From Chrysophaeum taylorii (Eukaryota; Sar; Pelagophyceae; Pelagomonadales; Pelagomonadaceae), in NCBI GenBank assembly GCA_029834535.1, contig JAQMWT010000481.1:43980-107979 (forward strand): a DNA stretch of 64,000 bases. Reading direction: 5' to 3'. The notes under the pieces were generated by a model, which made no database searches, was not told the origin of the DNA, and saw only the letters and a list, made by a program, of their open reading frames with translations. Below, in pieces: positions 1-11,700 of the stretch. Position 1 is the first letter of the stretch. Each line of letters begins with the position of its first letter. The position numbers and the translations under genes were made by a program.

Positions 1-121
1 ATCAGTGAGCGCGCGCTCCACGACTGGGAAAACAGAGAGAGATATTGGCGGAAATTTTCGGGACAGTTTTCGTGTCTGAGAGAGAGTGAGAGAGAGAGCG
101 GCGCTTCGGAGAGGGCGCGGC

Positions 122-159
<38 letters not shown>

Positions 160-556
160 TGTGAGCGACGACGACGACGTTCGACCAGCACTAAAGTATC
201 ATCATGGTGACGTGACGAGAGTGGCGCATTATATGGATGAGATGCTGGACGAGGTTCGGCTGTTGTTGGCAAGGGCGCGCTGTTCTTCTTGTTTGAGAGA
301 TGCAAGCGCGGCCCACGCTTGCAGCAGCTTGCAGAGACGGTATCATCAAGATGCCATATATTGCGTGGCACGTAGAAGAAGAAGAAGAAGAAGGGTGAAG
401 AAGAAGGGTGAAGAAGAAGAAGGGTGAAGAAGAAGAAGGGTGAAGAAGATGATGAGCGAAGAAGAAGAAGAGCGAAGAAGAAGAAGAAGAAGAAGAAGAA
501 GGACGGGAGCTCGACGGCAGCAGCGGCTTTGTCGGCGGCGCGCTGAGGAGCGTTAG
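1..556. repeat. Gene-free end with TAG and AAG microsatellites
   Basis: No convincing gene lies here. A run of TAG/AGT trinucleotides occupies about 124-160 and runs of AAG/GAAGAA occupy about 376-502. The stretch lies just 3' of the minus-strand acetyltransferase gene and probably carries its 3' UTR or terminator, but I see no clear signal. The one plus-strand reading frame here begins at a GTG inside the microsatellite and is mostly Arg/Lys/Glu repeats, so it is not called. Confidence 0.6.
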
Positions 557-3463
557 TTATTGGCGGCCCGCGTACATGGCGTTCATGGCGTTTCGACGCC
601 GTTCGTCCATTTGCGCTTGCTGCTGGCGAGACTGCTGGGCGATGGCGCGGAGGTGGTCGCGGAGCTGGGGGGGTATGGAGCCGTGGTCTTTTCGCCGATG
701 GCGCGCGTAGATTTTGAGGAGGGCCCAGACGCGGCGGCACGTGTCGCAGCCGCCGCCCTGGGCGGTGCCTTGCGCGTTGATCGTGCAGGTCTTGGGGTGA
801 TTGAGGAGGAGTTTCATCTTGGCACAGTTGGCAAACTTGCACTGGGGGTCCTTGCAGCCGTAGGTGTGTTCGACGAGCTGCATGTGGAGCTGAATGAGAC
901 GCTGACGGTCGGGGCGCTGTTCTTCCTTGGCCTGTTCTCCTCCGACCGATGCCATCCGGAAGGGCTGCTTTTCGGGGAGGAGGTTTTTCTGGGTCCTGAA
1001 GCAATTCTCGCAGAGACTAAAGTTCTGGTCCCTTTCCGAGGTCCAGTAGGTGCCGGCGTTGATGTCCTGCTGGCAGTGCGAGCAGGCCGTGGTGAACTTG
1101 GGGACCTCGGGGTTGTGCATGTGGTAGAGGGCCATCATCGAGGTGTGCTTGGCGCGCCGGAGTTCGTCGAACTGGTAGTGGTTTCCCTGGCAAAGGTTGA
1201 GGAAGAGTTGCCGCGTGTCGTAAAAATCCGACTCGATCAACTCGTCGTTGTCTCGCGTCTCGTCCTCGAGGATCTTCGGCGTCGAGTTGGCGGTGGTGGT
1301 GGCGGCCGCCGCCGCGGCCGCCGCTTTGGCGGCCGCGGCTGCCGCCGCGGCGGGCGAATCGGAGGCGTCGGCGGGAAGCTCGGAGGTCGGCGCGGCGGCG
1401 GCATCGGCGTGCACTAGAGCGCCTGGCGGCGGTTCCTCGCGCTCGACGACGATGGCGTCGTTGTTGGTGGGTTGGTTTTGTCTCTCCGAGGGGCGCGGGC
1501 GGCGGGCCATCTCGCGCGCGAACTCGCGCGGACAGAGGTAGGCGACTATGAACGACTCCTTCATCGGCTGGAGGATCTTGCCCATGCGCGCGACAAGGGT
1601 GTCCTGGGGCACGTCGTCGTCGTCGGGCGCGCCGTCCGAGCGGAGGCCGCCGCGCTCCTTGGTCTTTGTCGGCGGGAGCACGGCCGAGGAGGCCTTCTTT
1701 TCCTTCTTCGGCTTGGGCTCGGCGCGGCCCGAGGCCTCGTCCTCGAGCTGCTTGAGGACGTTTTCGGCCTCGCCGGGCCAGTAGTCGCCCTCAAAGTAGG
1801 GGACGAGGGTGGCCGACTTGTCGGCCTTGAAGTGCTCGTCCCAGAGGTTAGTGATGTGGGTGACGATGCCCTCGCGCTTGGCCTTTTTGAGGAGCGAGAC
1901 GTACCACTGGCGGAGGCGGTCGTCCTTTGGCGTCTTCTGGTCCTCGGGGTGGCAGAAGAAGATGTAGTCGTCGCCCTTGCAGGGCGGGCAGGCCCAGATG
2001 TGTGCCGTGTGGAAGCCTCTTTGCTTGACGTCGGCGAGATAGGCGATGAGCATCTCGTGGTAGACCATGGTGCGGTACTTGCGCGGTCGGAAGTAGTGCA
2101 CCGAGTCGAGATAGGAGACGTAGACGCGTCGCTGGTTGGGCTGGGGACAGTCGTGGCCGTACTCGTAGAGGTACATGCCGAACAAAATGACGTCCACGCC
2201 GTCGATCTCCTGGAATAAGAGGACGCACTTGGAACGGGCCGGAAACTCGCGCGGATAGTCCGAATATCTGGAGATCATCCCCGGCTTGACCTGATGGGTC
2301 TGGTCGATGTTCGAGACCTGGCGCACGTAGACGCGCGGCGCCTCGTCGTACGGCGTCCCGGGGGCCGCCCGGGCTTCGGCGTAGGCGTCGGTCAGGGCCT
2401 TGGTCACGCGCTCCTCGAGGAACCTCGAGAGCCCCGTGTGTTTGATGTCCTTGGCGCCGAGCGGCTTGGCGGGCGGTTCGCGCGGCGGGTGCGGCGCGCG
2501 CAGCTGCATCACGCAGTCCGGGCAGTGGTAGGGGGTGTTCCCCTTGTTCATCCGGCCGTTGAAGAGCGCGCAGATCTGATGGACCCATCGCTTGCACCGC
2601 GAGCACTCCACCCACGGTTCCTCCGGCGACTCGTCGTTCTTCTTCTTCTGGAGATCGCGCTTGTGGAGAACCATGTCGGGCACGGGCAGCTTCTCCTTGT
2701 CCTTGATTTTGTCGTAGCACTGCTGGCACCAGTGGTACTGGTTGCGACCACCCGTAAAATAGTAGGCGTTCCGCCGGATGCGCACGCCGTTGCACGTCGT
2801 TCCGTTGCAGTGGTAGACGGGCGGCTCGAAGAGCAACTTGGCGCCGCCGCACAGCACGCACGCCTCGCCGTTATCTTTGCAGTGCGTTTCTTCCGCGTCC
2901 ATCGACTGGATCAGCTGGTGGTAGTGCTTCTCGAATATCGTCTTCATGTCCCGCGCGATCATCCCCACCTCGGACTGCGGCCCGTTGTACAAGATGGCGT
3001 TGTCGAACGTCAGCCGCACGTCGTCGCCAAAGTCGGAGATTACCTTGTACGAATTCGACTCGAGACGCTTCTGGATCGTCCCGAGGTCCATCGGCTTTTT
3101 TATCACGTCGAAGTAGTCGGGCAAGTTCAGCTCCACCGGGTCTACGGGCTTCATGAAGATCCACGCGTTCTCGTGTCCCGTCAGCTTCTTGAGCAGCGGC
3201 GACACTTTTTGCCGGATCTTGGTGGCCGTCAGCCGCAGCGACGTCTTGAGCGACTCGAGGTGCGCCTTGATTTGGTCGGGCGAGAACGAGTTCAACAACG
3301 ACGTCGCGTCGTCCATGCGCTCCAGCCCGCGCGCCCCCGCAGACGACGACGACGACGACGACATCGGTCCCCGCGGCGCCGCCGGCCCTTGGAGCGGCGC
3401 CGCCGGCCCTTGGAGCGGCGCCGCGAGGCCCGTCGTCCCGACGCCTCGCTGCCCCGCTGCCGC

Positions 3464-3494
<31 letters not shown>

Positions 3495-4097
3495 TTCGGG
3501 TCCACCCGCACGCCGGGCGGCCGCGCCTGCGGTCTCGCCCCCGCCCCCGCCGTCGACGCTCCCGCGCCGCCGGCGTTCTGCGCCGAGCGCGGCGGACCCA
3601 TGCCGCTCGCGGGGTCGCCCATCCCCGCGTCGGCCGCCGACCCGCCGCCGCCGCCGCCGCTCCCGCGCCTCTCGTCCCTCGCGCGCTGGGCGGCTCTCTG
3701 GATCGCGGCGCGCACCGGCCCGCACACGGCGCACCGCGGGTCCTTGCACCGGTGGTAGTGCGCGAGCACGTACCGCGACGACACGCAGTGCGGCGTCTGG
3801 CACTGCTGGTCCTTGCAGTGCGCGATGTGCTTCCACAGCTCCTTCATCCGCGCGCACAACGGCGTCACGGTGCACGTCCCGTTCTCGTACGGACACTTGG
3901 ACGCATGTCGCAACAACAACAGCCGCTGCTGCTGCTGCCGCAGCACGTGCTGCCGCTGGTAGTTGCGCTGCTGCTGCTGCTGCTGCGGCGTCTGACCCGC
4001 CGCGCCCGCCGCCGCCGCGCCCGCCTGCGGCGGCTGCCCGGGGACCGCCACGGCCTGCGCCCGCGTGAGCCCGTCCGCAGCGGTGGCGCCCGCCGTC

Positions 4098-4131
<34 letters not shown>

Positions 4132-5018
4132 CCTGCGGTGGCCGCGGCGCGCCGCCGGGCGGCTGCTGCGCGACGACGAGCGCCGGCTGCTGCGCGACCG
4201 CGGGAACCTGCGGCGGCGGCGCGCTCACCGCCTGAGGAGGGGGCTGCGCCACGTCGAAGGACGGCTGCTTGGCCACCACCGGCGCCTCGACCTTGATGCC
4301 GTGCTGGGTGTACCCGTTTGTCGCGCCGTCGTGCCCGCCGTGATACCTCTGGGCGCCAGGGGCCCGCGTATTCGCGACGACCGACGGGTACCCCCCCGCC
4401 GCCGCCGCGGCCGCCGCCTGGGCGGCACCCATCGGCGGCATCTGCTGCGCCCCGTTGTTGGCCGCGCGCACCGCGTACGTCGGGTGCGCCGCCGCCGCCA
4501 CCGCCGCCCCGGCCGGCACGGCGTGCGGCTGCTGCTGCGCGGCCTGCGCGGCCGGCTGCGGCGGCGCGGCGTCGGTCGCGGGCGCGCCCACGCGCTCCGA
4601 CATCTGCTTCTGCTGCTGCGCGCGCAAACCCATCGCCATCGCCAGACTCTGGAGCCGCTTTTTGAGCGTCTGGGTGTCCTTATATTTGTCCTGCGCAAAA
4701 AATAATCACCGTCGCGCCTCGACGCGCTACGACTCACGAACGACTCGGCGGTCCGGAACAGGGACTCTTCGAGGCGCCGCGCCATTTGGGGGAGCTTTTG
4801 CATCCAGTCGGCGGGGGCGTTGGGCTTGCGCGCTTGGAGGAGCCGCGCGCTGCGAGAAAGTGACCGACTTTAGGTTTGCGCGTAACGTACATGTTTGTGA
4901 TCATGCGCCGGCGTTCCTGGAGATGAAGATCCGGCGAGTACCACTGGGGCTGCCGCGGGGCCGTCCGCTTCTCCTGGACCACCCCGTTTGCGATCTTCGG
5001 GGCCTCCATCGATGTCAT
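557..5018 (-). CDS. CBP/p300-type histone acetyltransferase
   Basis: This is a nuclear transcriptional co-activator lysine acetyltransferase of the CBP/p300/HAC family. The model has three exons: 5018-4891, 4849-4738 and 4690-557 (introns of 41 and 47 bp, GT-AG). It closes in frame at 1457 aa. Domains in order: KIX (about 18-95, including DLHLQERRRMIT and LEESLFRTAESF), an Ala/Gln/Pro-rich stretch, TAZ1 zinc finger (about 340-415), polyQ, bromodomain (about 580-680, with YFDVIKKPMDLGTI), a Cys-rich CH/PHD region (about 690-810, ending in a PHD-like finger), KAT11 catalytic domain (about 863-1045, with RVYVSYLDSV and CPPCKGDDYIF), ZZ finger (about 1275-1325) and TAZ2 (about 1343-1415). This is the complete plant/stramenopile-style set plus a bromodomain. 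The ATG at 5018 was chosen because it opens the KIX exon. The frame stays open upstream to an AG at about 5092, so a further 5' exon is possible. The first exons are duplicated upstream. Confidence 0.92.
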
Positions 5019-5318
5019 ACACCGCTCGAGAGAGAGCCCGCCCCCTCGTCCTCCTCCTCTATGTGTCGGTTCGTCCGCGACTCTCTCTCTGCGTAATACA
5101 AAAACTTTTATATGTTGGGTGTATGGGCAGCTTCCACAACATACATCTCACCTTAATACCTACGATCTACCGGGAACGAGAGACCTACTGGCGGCGGCGG
5201 CTAGCCGTTGACACAGAACTCCGGCCCGTTGCTAAACACATTATTGCGGGGCTGATCCTTAATCTTATTCTTTCGGGTGCGGCGTACACCCGTGCAGCGC
5301 CTACCCGCGCTCCGACAT

Positions 5319-5993
5319 CTACTGCTGCTGCTGCTGCTGCTGCTGGTGCACGCGCAAGCCCATCGCCATCTGCTTCTGCTGCTGCGCGCGCAAGCCCATC
5401 GCCATCGCCAGGTTTTGGAGCCGCTTCTTGAGCGTCTTGGTGTCCTTGTATATGTCCTGCGCAATCAATCATCGTGGCGGATCGACGCCTTCCGACTTAC
5501 GAACGACTCGGAGGTCCGGAACAGGGACTCTTCGAGGCGCCGCGCCATTTCAGGTAGCTTTTGTATCCAGTCGGCGGGGGGGTTCGGCTTGCGCGCTTGG
5601 AGGAGCCGCGCGCTGCGAGAAAGTGACCGACTTTAGGTTTGCACGTAACGCACATGTTTGTGATCATGCGCCGGCGTTCCTGGAGATGAAGATCCGGCGA
5701 GTACCACTGGGGCTGCCGCGCAGCCGTCCGCTTCTCCTGGACCACCCCGTTTGCGATCTTCGGAGCCTCCATCGATGTCTTAAACCGCTCCAGAGGGAGC
5801 CCCCCCCCTCGTCCTCCTCGGAGGAGACGCGCGCTGCGAGGAGGTGACCGACTCGAGGTTTGCGCGTAACGTACATGTTTGTGATCATGCGCCGGCGTTC
5901 CTGGAGATGAAGATCCGACGAGTACCACTGGGGTTGCCGTGCAGCCGGCCGCTTCTCCTGGACCACCCCGTTTGCGATCTTCGGGGCCTCCAT
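5319..5993 (-). CDS. KIX-domain-only paralogue of the adjacent CBP/p300 gene
   Basis: A tandem copy of the 5' part of the CBP/p300-like gene. The four-exon model is 5993-5875, 5833-5654, 5612-5501 and 5456-5319, with introns of 41, 41 and 44 bp, all GT-AG. It closes in frame and gives 182 aa. The protein would have one half KIX (first helix only), a Gly/Arg linker, then a full KIX (DLHLQERRRMIT, LEESLFRTSESF), then MAMGLRAQQQKQM, a run of eight Gln and a TAG stop. The TAG lies immediately before the segment matching MSERV in the parent, so the copy is cut off before TAZ1, bromodomain and acetyltransferase. The ATG at 5993 is the first in frame; a TAA lies upstream near 6073. KIX domains bind activation domains, so an expressed product might compete with the full-length protein; that is inference. 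It could instead be an untranscribed duplication relic or an alternative 5' region of the parent gene. Confidence 0.6.
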
Positions 5994-7641
5994 CAGAGAG
6001 CTCGTACTCCTCCTCAAATCTCGGCACGGATCTGTGTGCAGATATCCGTTGTAGAGAACTCCGGCCCGTTGTTAAAGCTACTCCCCGCGCAGGCCCACAA
6101 CGCCTTGTCACGTACCTTCGTGACGCCTTCACGCCTCGTCCAGGTTCGCTGGCGCGGCGGCCGGGAAGACCAGTCTTCGGAGAACTTCCATCATCTCGAT
6201 CATGGCGCGGTGTGTCCTTCCTGCCGAGGGAGTGTCGTTGTTTCGGCCAAACGGCGCCCTCGCCAGGTCGGCGACGGGCTTATCTCGCGTTTCTTTCTTT
6301 TCCCATACAGGACGATACGGCTTTGTCGCGTTTTTGGTCACCAACTCGTCCCCTTGAAGCATAAAACCAGAGCCTTCCAGCCGCGAACCCGACCGCGAGC
6401 TTCCGCCGCCGCTCGGGCCGCACCCGCGACGAGCGCCTTCAATGATCGGGTAGGTGCCACCCCGCGCAGCGCTCGTTCCACACTATATATCGGCGCGCTA
6501 CTGCGTCACCCGTGCCCACCGCTCGAGTAGCGTTTGAATCGCGCAGCCGCTACGACGTCAAATCCACCGAGGCCTCGAGGCGACTCCGAACGCAATCCTC
6601 CAGCTTGGAGGCCTAAAGTGCTCGAATTGTTGCTGCGCAGCCTGAGGTGATGGCCCTTTCTATCGAGGGCGCATCCAAGGTTGGAAAGCCATGGAAATTA
6701 ACACTGAAAGTGCGCGTCCTGTTTTCTCGTTTTGTCGACGTGATTGCCGACCCAATTTATGCGAGGCTGATTGAATCAAGCCGCAGAATCTCGCGACGTC
6801 GAGGCATTTCAGTTTTTTGGCTCAATCGCCGACTCAGCATGTCTTCAACGAGCAAGATAGATCTCGCGCGTGGACCTTTGCGACGACAGGCGTCGACTTA
6901 TCAGTAGTGAAACTCTTTCAGGCCGTCGCCGACTCTGAACAAAATTATCTTCTTCTTCTTCGACTTGCAAGATCTCGCCGCAAACAACACGGCGCGGGGC
7001 GATGGTGGGCGCTCGCCTGCGCTCTTCAACGAGCATCTTCCCATGTCGACTGGCGGGACCCGATTTTATTTTCTATCCGCTCGTTTCCAAAATCTCTGTG
7101 GAAGACCTGGGCCCTGATCAAAGTTGCCTGTCCTGGCACGTTTCTCTCGCTAGGCCTGCCTGGTGCTCTCCGCTCCTTTCACAACAGCAGCAGCAGCAGC
7201 AACTAAAAGGTTCTGGTTTTGGCGTACTATCTCCAAGCTCCAAGTCAATCCCATCATTTCGAAGAACCCGATGCGCGCCCGAGCGAATTGGGTGTCTGTT
7301 TGCCCGTCAAGCTCCTCGACGCGGCGATAATGAATACGAAGCACGCTGCGTCGCCTTATTATAAATTTCCGGGCCTCGAAACGGCAATGGGGTAGCTTGG
7401 GGGGCGCATGGCACACTTATACGACAACAACAACAACAACAACAACAAAGAGCGTGCCTCGAGAATAAAATTCTGTCGAGCCGCCCCACGGATGATGATC
7501 TATCGTAAGCAGCGTTGCCGCCGCAGTAGCACATCATGCTACGCGTACGACCAGCTGGAAGTTCAAGACATGAGCCCCTTTGAAGGAAGGAAGAAAGAAA
7601 GAGAGAGAGAGCGAGAGAAATAAAAAGGAACGACTATCTAA
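5994..7641. other. Intergenic region, no gene recognised
   Basis: No reading frame here looks like a known protein, and the longer frames lack a sensible start or family fit. At 6047-6078 there is a copy of the sequence at 5206-5236 (shared core GAACTCCGGCCCGTTG), which marks the edge of the duplication unit that made the KIX-only gene. Short repeats include CAG at about 7187-7201 and AAC at about 7423-7448. The rest shows nothing I can support. Confidence 0.5.
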
Positions 7642-8475
7642 TTATTGAGGCGGCGGCGGCGAGACGTAATCGTCGTAACTCAAAAGGACGGCGTCATCCG
7701 AAGAGTCATGAGCAGATGGGAGCTGCGACACCCCTTCTCGATCGTAGGCCGCCTCAAAGAGACGCTTCTCGTGGAGCTGGCGGTCGGTGATGTAGGGTTT
7801 GAAGCGCGGCGTGGCGTAGAGTGAATTTTTCGAGGTGCGGAGGTTCTGGTCGAGTAGTCCCTCGACGGCGTGGATGGCAGCAGAAACGGGGTCCACCGCG
7901 ACAAGGCCCGGGAGCTCTTGCTCGACCCTCTCTCGAAGCGACGAGAATCCCGCACACCCGAGGACGACGACGTCGGCTCCGGCTGCCCGCGCCTGCTCGA
8001 CGACTCGCGGCGCGACCATATCGTCGTCGAGGACGTCCTTGACGCGAGCATCGATCGAGGCGATTCCGGCGCACCGGTCCTTAAAGCCGAGGCGGGCGAT
8101 GCCGTGTCTGAGGAGGGGGACCCACGACGGCGACGTCGTCACCACGGCAAACTCGTCGCCGAGCAGGAGCGCTGTCGCGCAGGCAGCGTCGAGGAGGCCG
8201 ACGACGGGGCACTCGAAGAGTTCGCGCGCGCAGTGTGTCAAAGGGTGGTCGCTAAAGCAGGCGACGACCGCGGCGTCGAAGGGGCGCCCGGGGTTGAGCA
8301 TCAGCTCCAGCGACGGCGGCGTCGAGAGGATTTCGTCGTAGAGGGACTCGATGGTCTCGGGGCCACTGTGGGGCTGCACGCACTCGACGGCGTACCTGCT
8401 TCGGACGGACGCGCGGATCCTGGCGGTGAACGCGGCGCTCGTGTTGGGGTTCACGATCAATATCCGTCGATGCAT
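7642..8475 (-). CDS. Asp/Glu/hydantoin racemase family protein
   Basis: A 277-aa single-exon protein of the Asp/Glu/hydantoin racemase superfamily (DCG1/HyuE-like), which racemises amino acids or hydantoins by a two-cysteine mechanism. The N-terminus has the family signature ILIVNPNTS. Two catalytic-type cysteines lie in VVACFSDH (about residue 74) and VVLGCAGFSS (about residue 173). The length fits the family (about 220-250 aa) with a C-terminal extension of about 40 residues that ends in a Ser/Asp-rich and Pro-rich tail. The start is an ATG. No targeting peptide is evident, so it is probably cytosolic. Substrate cannot be told from sequence. This group also includes arylmalonate decarboxylase and maleate isomerase-type enzymes, so the exact reaction is open. 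Confidence 0.85.
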   Translation of the reverse strand: MHRRILIVNPNTSAAFTARIRASVRSRYAVECVQPHSGPETIESLYDEILSTPPSLELMLNPGRPFDAAVVACFSDHPLTHCARELFECPVVGLLDAACATALLLGDEFAVVTTSPSWVPLLRHGIARLGFKDRCAGIASIDARVKDVLDDDMVAPRVVEQARAAGADVVVLGCAGFSSLRERVEQELPGLVAVDPVSAAIHAVEGLLDQNLRTSKNSLYATPRFKPYITDRQLHEKRLFEAAYDREGVSQLPSAHDSSDDAVLLSYDDYVSPPPPQ

Positions 8476-8730
8476 GAATGAAGACGCTTTTGCTTTGGTG
8501 CATTATGCCACACCCCTTGTCTTCCCCTGTTTGTTCCCCACCTTTTTTTTGGGGGGCGCCCCCCAAATCAAAATTCAAATTCATTCACAACCCGAACGAA
8601 CGAACCTCCAGGGTCGTGTTCTCACCACCACCACCACCCCTGGTCGCCGCATCGAGTTTGCAAAATTGCTCATCATCATAGATGAACCGGTCCCTTCGCC
8701 TCCTAAAAAACCAGGCTCCTAGATCTGAAT

Positions 8731-11700
8731 CTAGACGTTGTTGTTATCGTCGTCGTCGTCGTGGTCGTCGTCGTCGTCGTCGGGGGGGATCCGGTCGAGC
8801 GTGGTGAGCTCGTAGTGGTCGTCGTCGTCGTCGCGTTCGGCGCCGATTATGAGGTGCTCGTCCTTGCCCTCGTCGAAGAGGTTGGAGGCGACCGACGGAG
8901 AGATGGGGGTCACGGTGGAGACGAGGGAGGCGCCGAGGGCGGCTTGGAGGGCGCGCTCGCCGATGGCGGTCGCGGTGACCGAGGCGGCGAGGTAGCCGAG
9001 GACCATCTGGGCGCAGCAGGCTAAAGCCAGGACAACGCAGCCCGGGCGGACGTGGACGCCGAGGCGGAAGCAGGTGTTGTCGCCGTCCAAAGCGCGGTCG
9101 AAGAAGGCGTCGAGGTAGCCGTCGACGTCTTCGCACTGATCCTTGGCGAGACTGTCGGCGAGCTTGGCCGTTTGCGTGGCGGTGGCGAGGATCGCGACGA
9201 GGTAGACGTCGAGGGAGCTCCAGCCGTAGGCGGTGTCGGAGAGCGCGAGGAGGCGGAGTTGGGCCGGGGGCGCGAGAGGTACGAGCCAGAGGACGGCGAG
9301 GAGTGCGACGTGGACGAGGGGGGCGACGCAGGCGAAGAAGAGGACGTAGGCTTCGAGGAGACGGACGAGGGGTCTCCAGGCGTCGTTTGGCGTGGTCGAG
9401 GCGAGGGCGCGAGCGAGGCCTGGTGCGGTGTAGAAGCGGTCGCTCTCGTTGCCAGAGACGTCGATCGCGAAGCCGACGGCGCCGCCGATCTCGAATTCGA
9501 CGGCGACGAGCGTTAACGAGGCGACCAGAAGCGCGCCGGCGGCGAGGACCGCGGGTCCCACGAGGCGTTGCCACCAGCGCGGGGGTTTTCCCTTGAGGGG
9601 ATGGCAACAGAGCGGCGCGCGCAGGGGCGCGACGACGACAGCAGCTTTATTATTGTTTTCCTCCTGCTGCTCGGAAGAAGGACGACGGTGGAAGACGGCG
9701 CCGGAGAAGGCAGAGAAGCGGTCGCGGCCGAGGCCGTGGACGCGGCGGTGGAGATTCAAGAGGATCTGGCCGAGGCACATGGAGGTGAAGGTCGCGAGGC
9801 AAAAGGCGTAGAAGGCGTAGCGAGCTTCGACGAAGACCCGAGCCCGGAAGGACGCGTCTTCTCGTTCCGCGTCGACCTCGAGGTCGACGTAAAAGCCGAC
9901 GATCAAGAAGACGACGATGAAGACGTCGATGAAGGACCATTTGGAGAGCATTTCGACCATCCGCCACGCGAACTCGCGGCGTCGCGGCGATAGGTTGCGG
10001 CGGGTGTAGCCCCACAACAGAATCGAGAGCTCGACGTAGGGCCAGGCTCCCGACAAGAGCGCGACCAAAAAGGCGAGCAGGATGCTTCCGGCGCGCCACA
10101 ATTCGGCGACGGAATCTACGAGGGAGAGGCGGGTGTCGGTGCCGAGCCAGATGGTCTCCTTCCCGTCTAAGAGCCGAAAGTCGAGGCGGACGCGAGCCTG
10201 GGCTGCGAGGGCGACGTTGGAGGACGCGAGGACGGCCGCGTTCATTAGGATCACGCAGAGCAGCGCATACTTGGCCGGCCGCGGCGCGTCGGAGGCTGCG
10301 AAAAGCGAGTGGTTCTCTTCTGGCAGCGGCGGCGGCGGCGGTCCGCCGAGCCAGTTCTCGACGTAGTGCAGCGCGTCCTCCTCCTCCTCCTCCGGGTGCA
10401 CGGGTGGTTTCGTCATCAAGCCGCGCGCCTTGGAGACGAGAGCTGCTAGCATTCGAGACGACCCGGAGAGAGCTTTCCGGCGAAACCAAATCAACCCAAA
10501 AGCGAAGAACATGACGACCACGATCAGCAGGACAGACAAGAAGTCGACGGTCGAGGCGAGAGTTTCGTTCTGGCCCGTCGCTCCTTTAGAAGTTTCCGAT
10601 GGCCTCGAGCCGCGGCGGTCTTGGCGGTCGGCGACCGGCGCGTTCGGAGAGAGTTCGAGACACGTCTCCCTCGCGGTCGAGAGCTGCGCGTCTATCGCAT
10701 CGTTCGCGAGCCAAATTGCCTCGCGGCGAGCGGTGTCGAAATCGACGTAGTCGCGGACTAGCCCGACGGCCGTCCGGAGGGCTGCGTTGACGACGTCGTC
10801 TAGGCCTTCGACGTCCGCCGAGGCCGCGCTTCCGACGGATCCTATTTTCGCGCGAACTGAACGTATAGCGACGGCTTGGACCGTCGACGCGAGACACGCG
10901 GGGAGCGGGAAATCGCCTTTCCGAGTAAAGAGCTGGTTCAGGCCTAAATCGGTGCCCCAGTTCATCCGCTCCAAAGCCGACTGGTCGATCCACGCGTCGA
11001 CGAAAAGGTCCTCGATCAGCGATCTCGCGATCGATACGTTGGCTCGAATCGTAGCTTTGCCGACGGGCGAGTCGACGAGGACCGTAGCGCCGACCGTAAA
11101 CTCTCCGTTTAATTCGGCTCCGAGCAGAGAAACGCGTCGTTCGGAGAGGAGGGCGTCGACGCCGCCGGGAAATATCGTAAGATTAGTGAGGGCGTCTTTC
11201 AAATCGCTCGCGAAGACTTTGCTGATTGTTACCGTCGTATCCAGCACCCCGATCCTCGCCCTGCCGCCGTCCTCCGCGATCGTAATCGTCGACGCGTCCT
11301 CCTCCTCCAGGGCCTCCAAAACGCCCAGAGCAACGTCGAGGGCGTCGACGTGATGGACTTCGCGGGCCGCGCGACGCACGAGCTCTGATTCGTTCAACTT
11401 CACCAGCACCCCTTGTTGTTTTTTGGAGGAAGAAGGACCGCAAGACTGGTTCGAGACCGCGACGAGTTCGCGTCGCAGGCGCGTCGTCGCGTCCTCGGCG
11501 AGGGCGTCTATCTGGCGATCGACCGCACAGTCCACAAAGTCCCGGAGCCCGAGGTCCACGAGCTTGATTATTGCGGGGATCACGTTCTGTCCGATTTGCG
11601 TTTCCAGGTCGTCGTCGTCGGAAGACGAGATTCGCGTAATCAAGAGGTTCGACCGAGAGTAGTTCGCTTCGAGGCGCTCGACCGCGCAATCTCTGACCCG

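Noticed and set aside
161-427. Open frame at the left end
   Set aside because: It starts at a GTG in a microsatellite and is mostly repeat-encoded Arg/Lys/Glu.
2294-4705. Long plus-strand open frame (803 codons) opposite the acetyltransferase gene
   Set aside because: It is the antisense shadow of a GC-rich, codon-biased gene; the translation is Arg/Leu-rich and has no domain, whereas the minus strand has a full CBP/p300 domain set.
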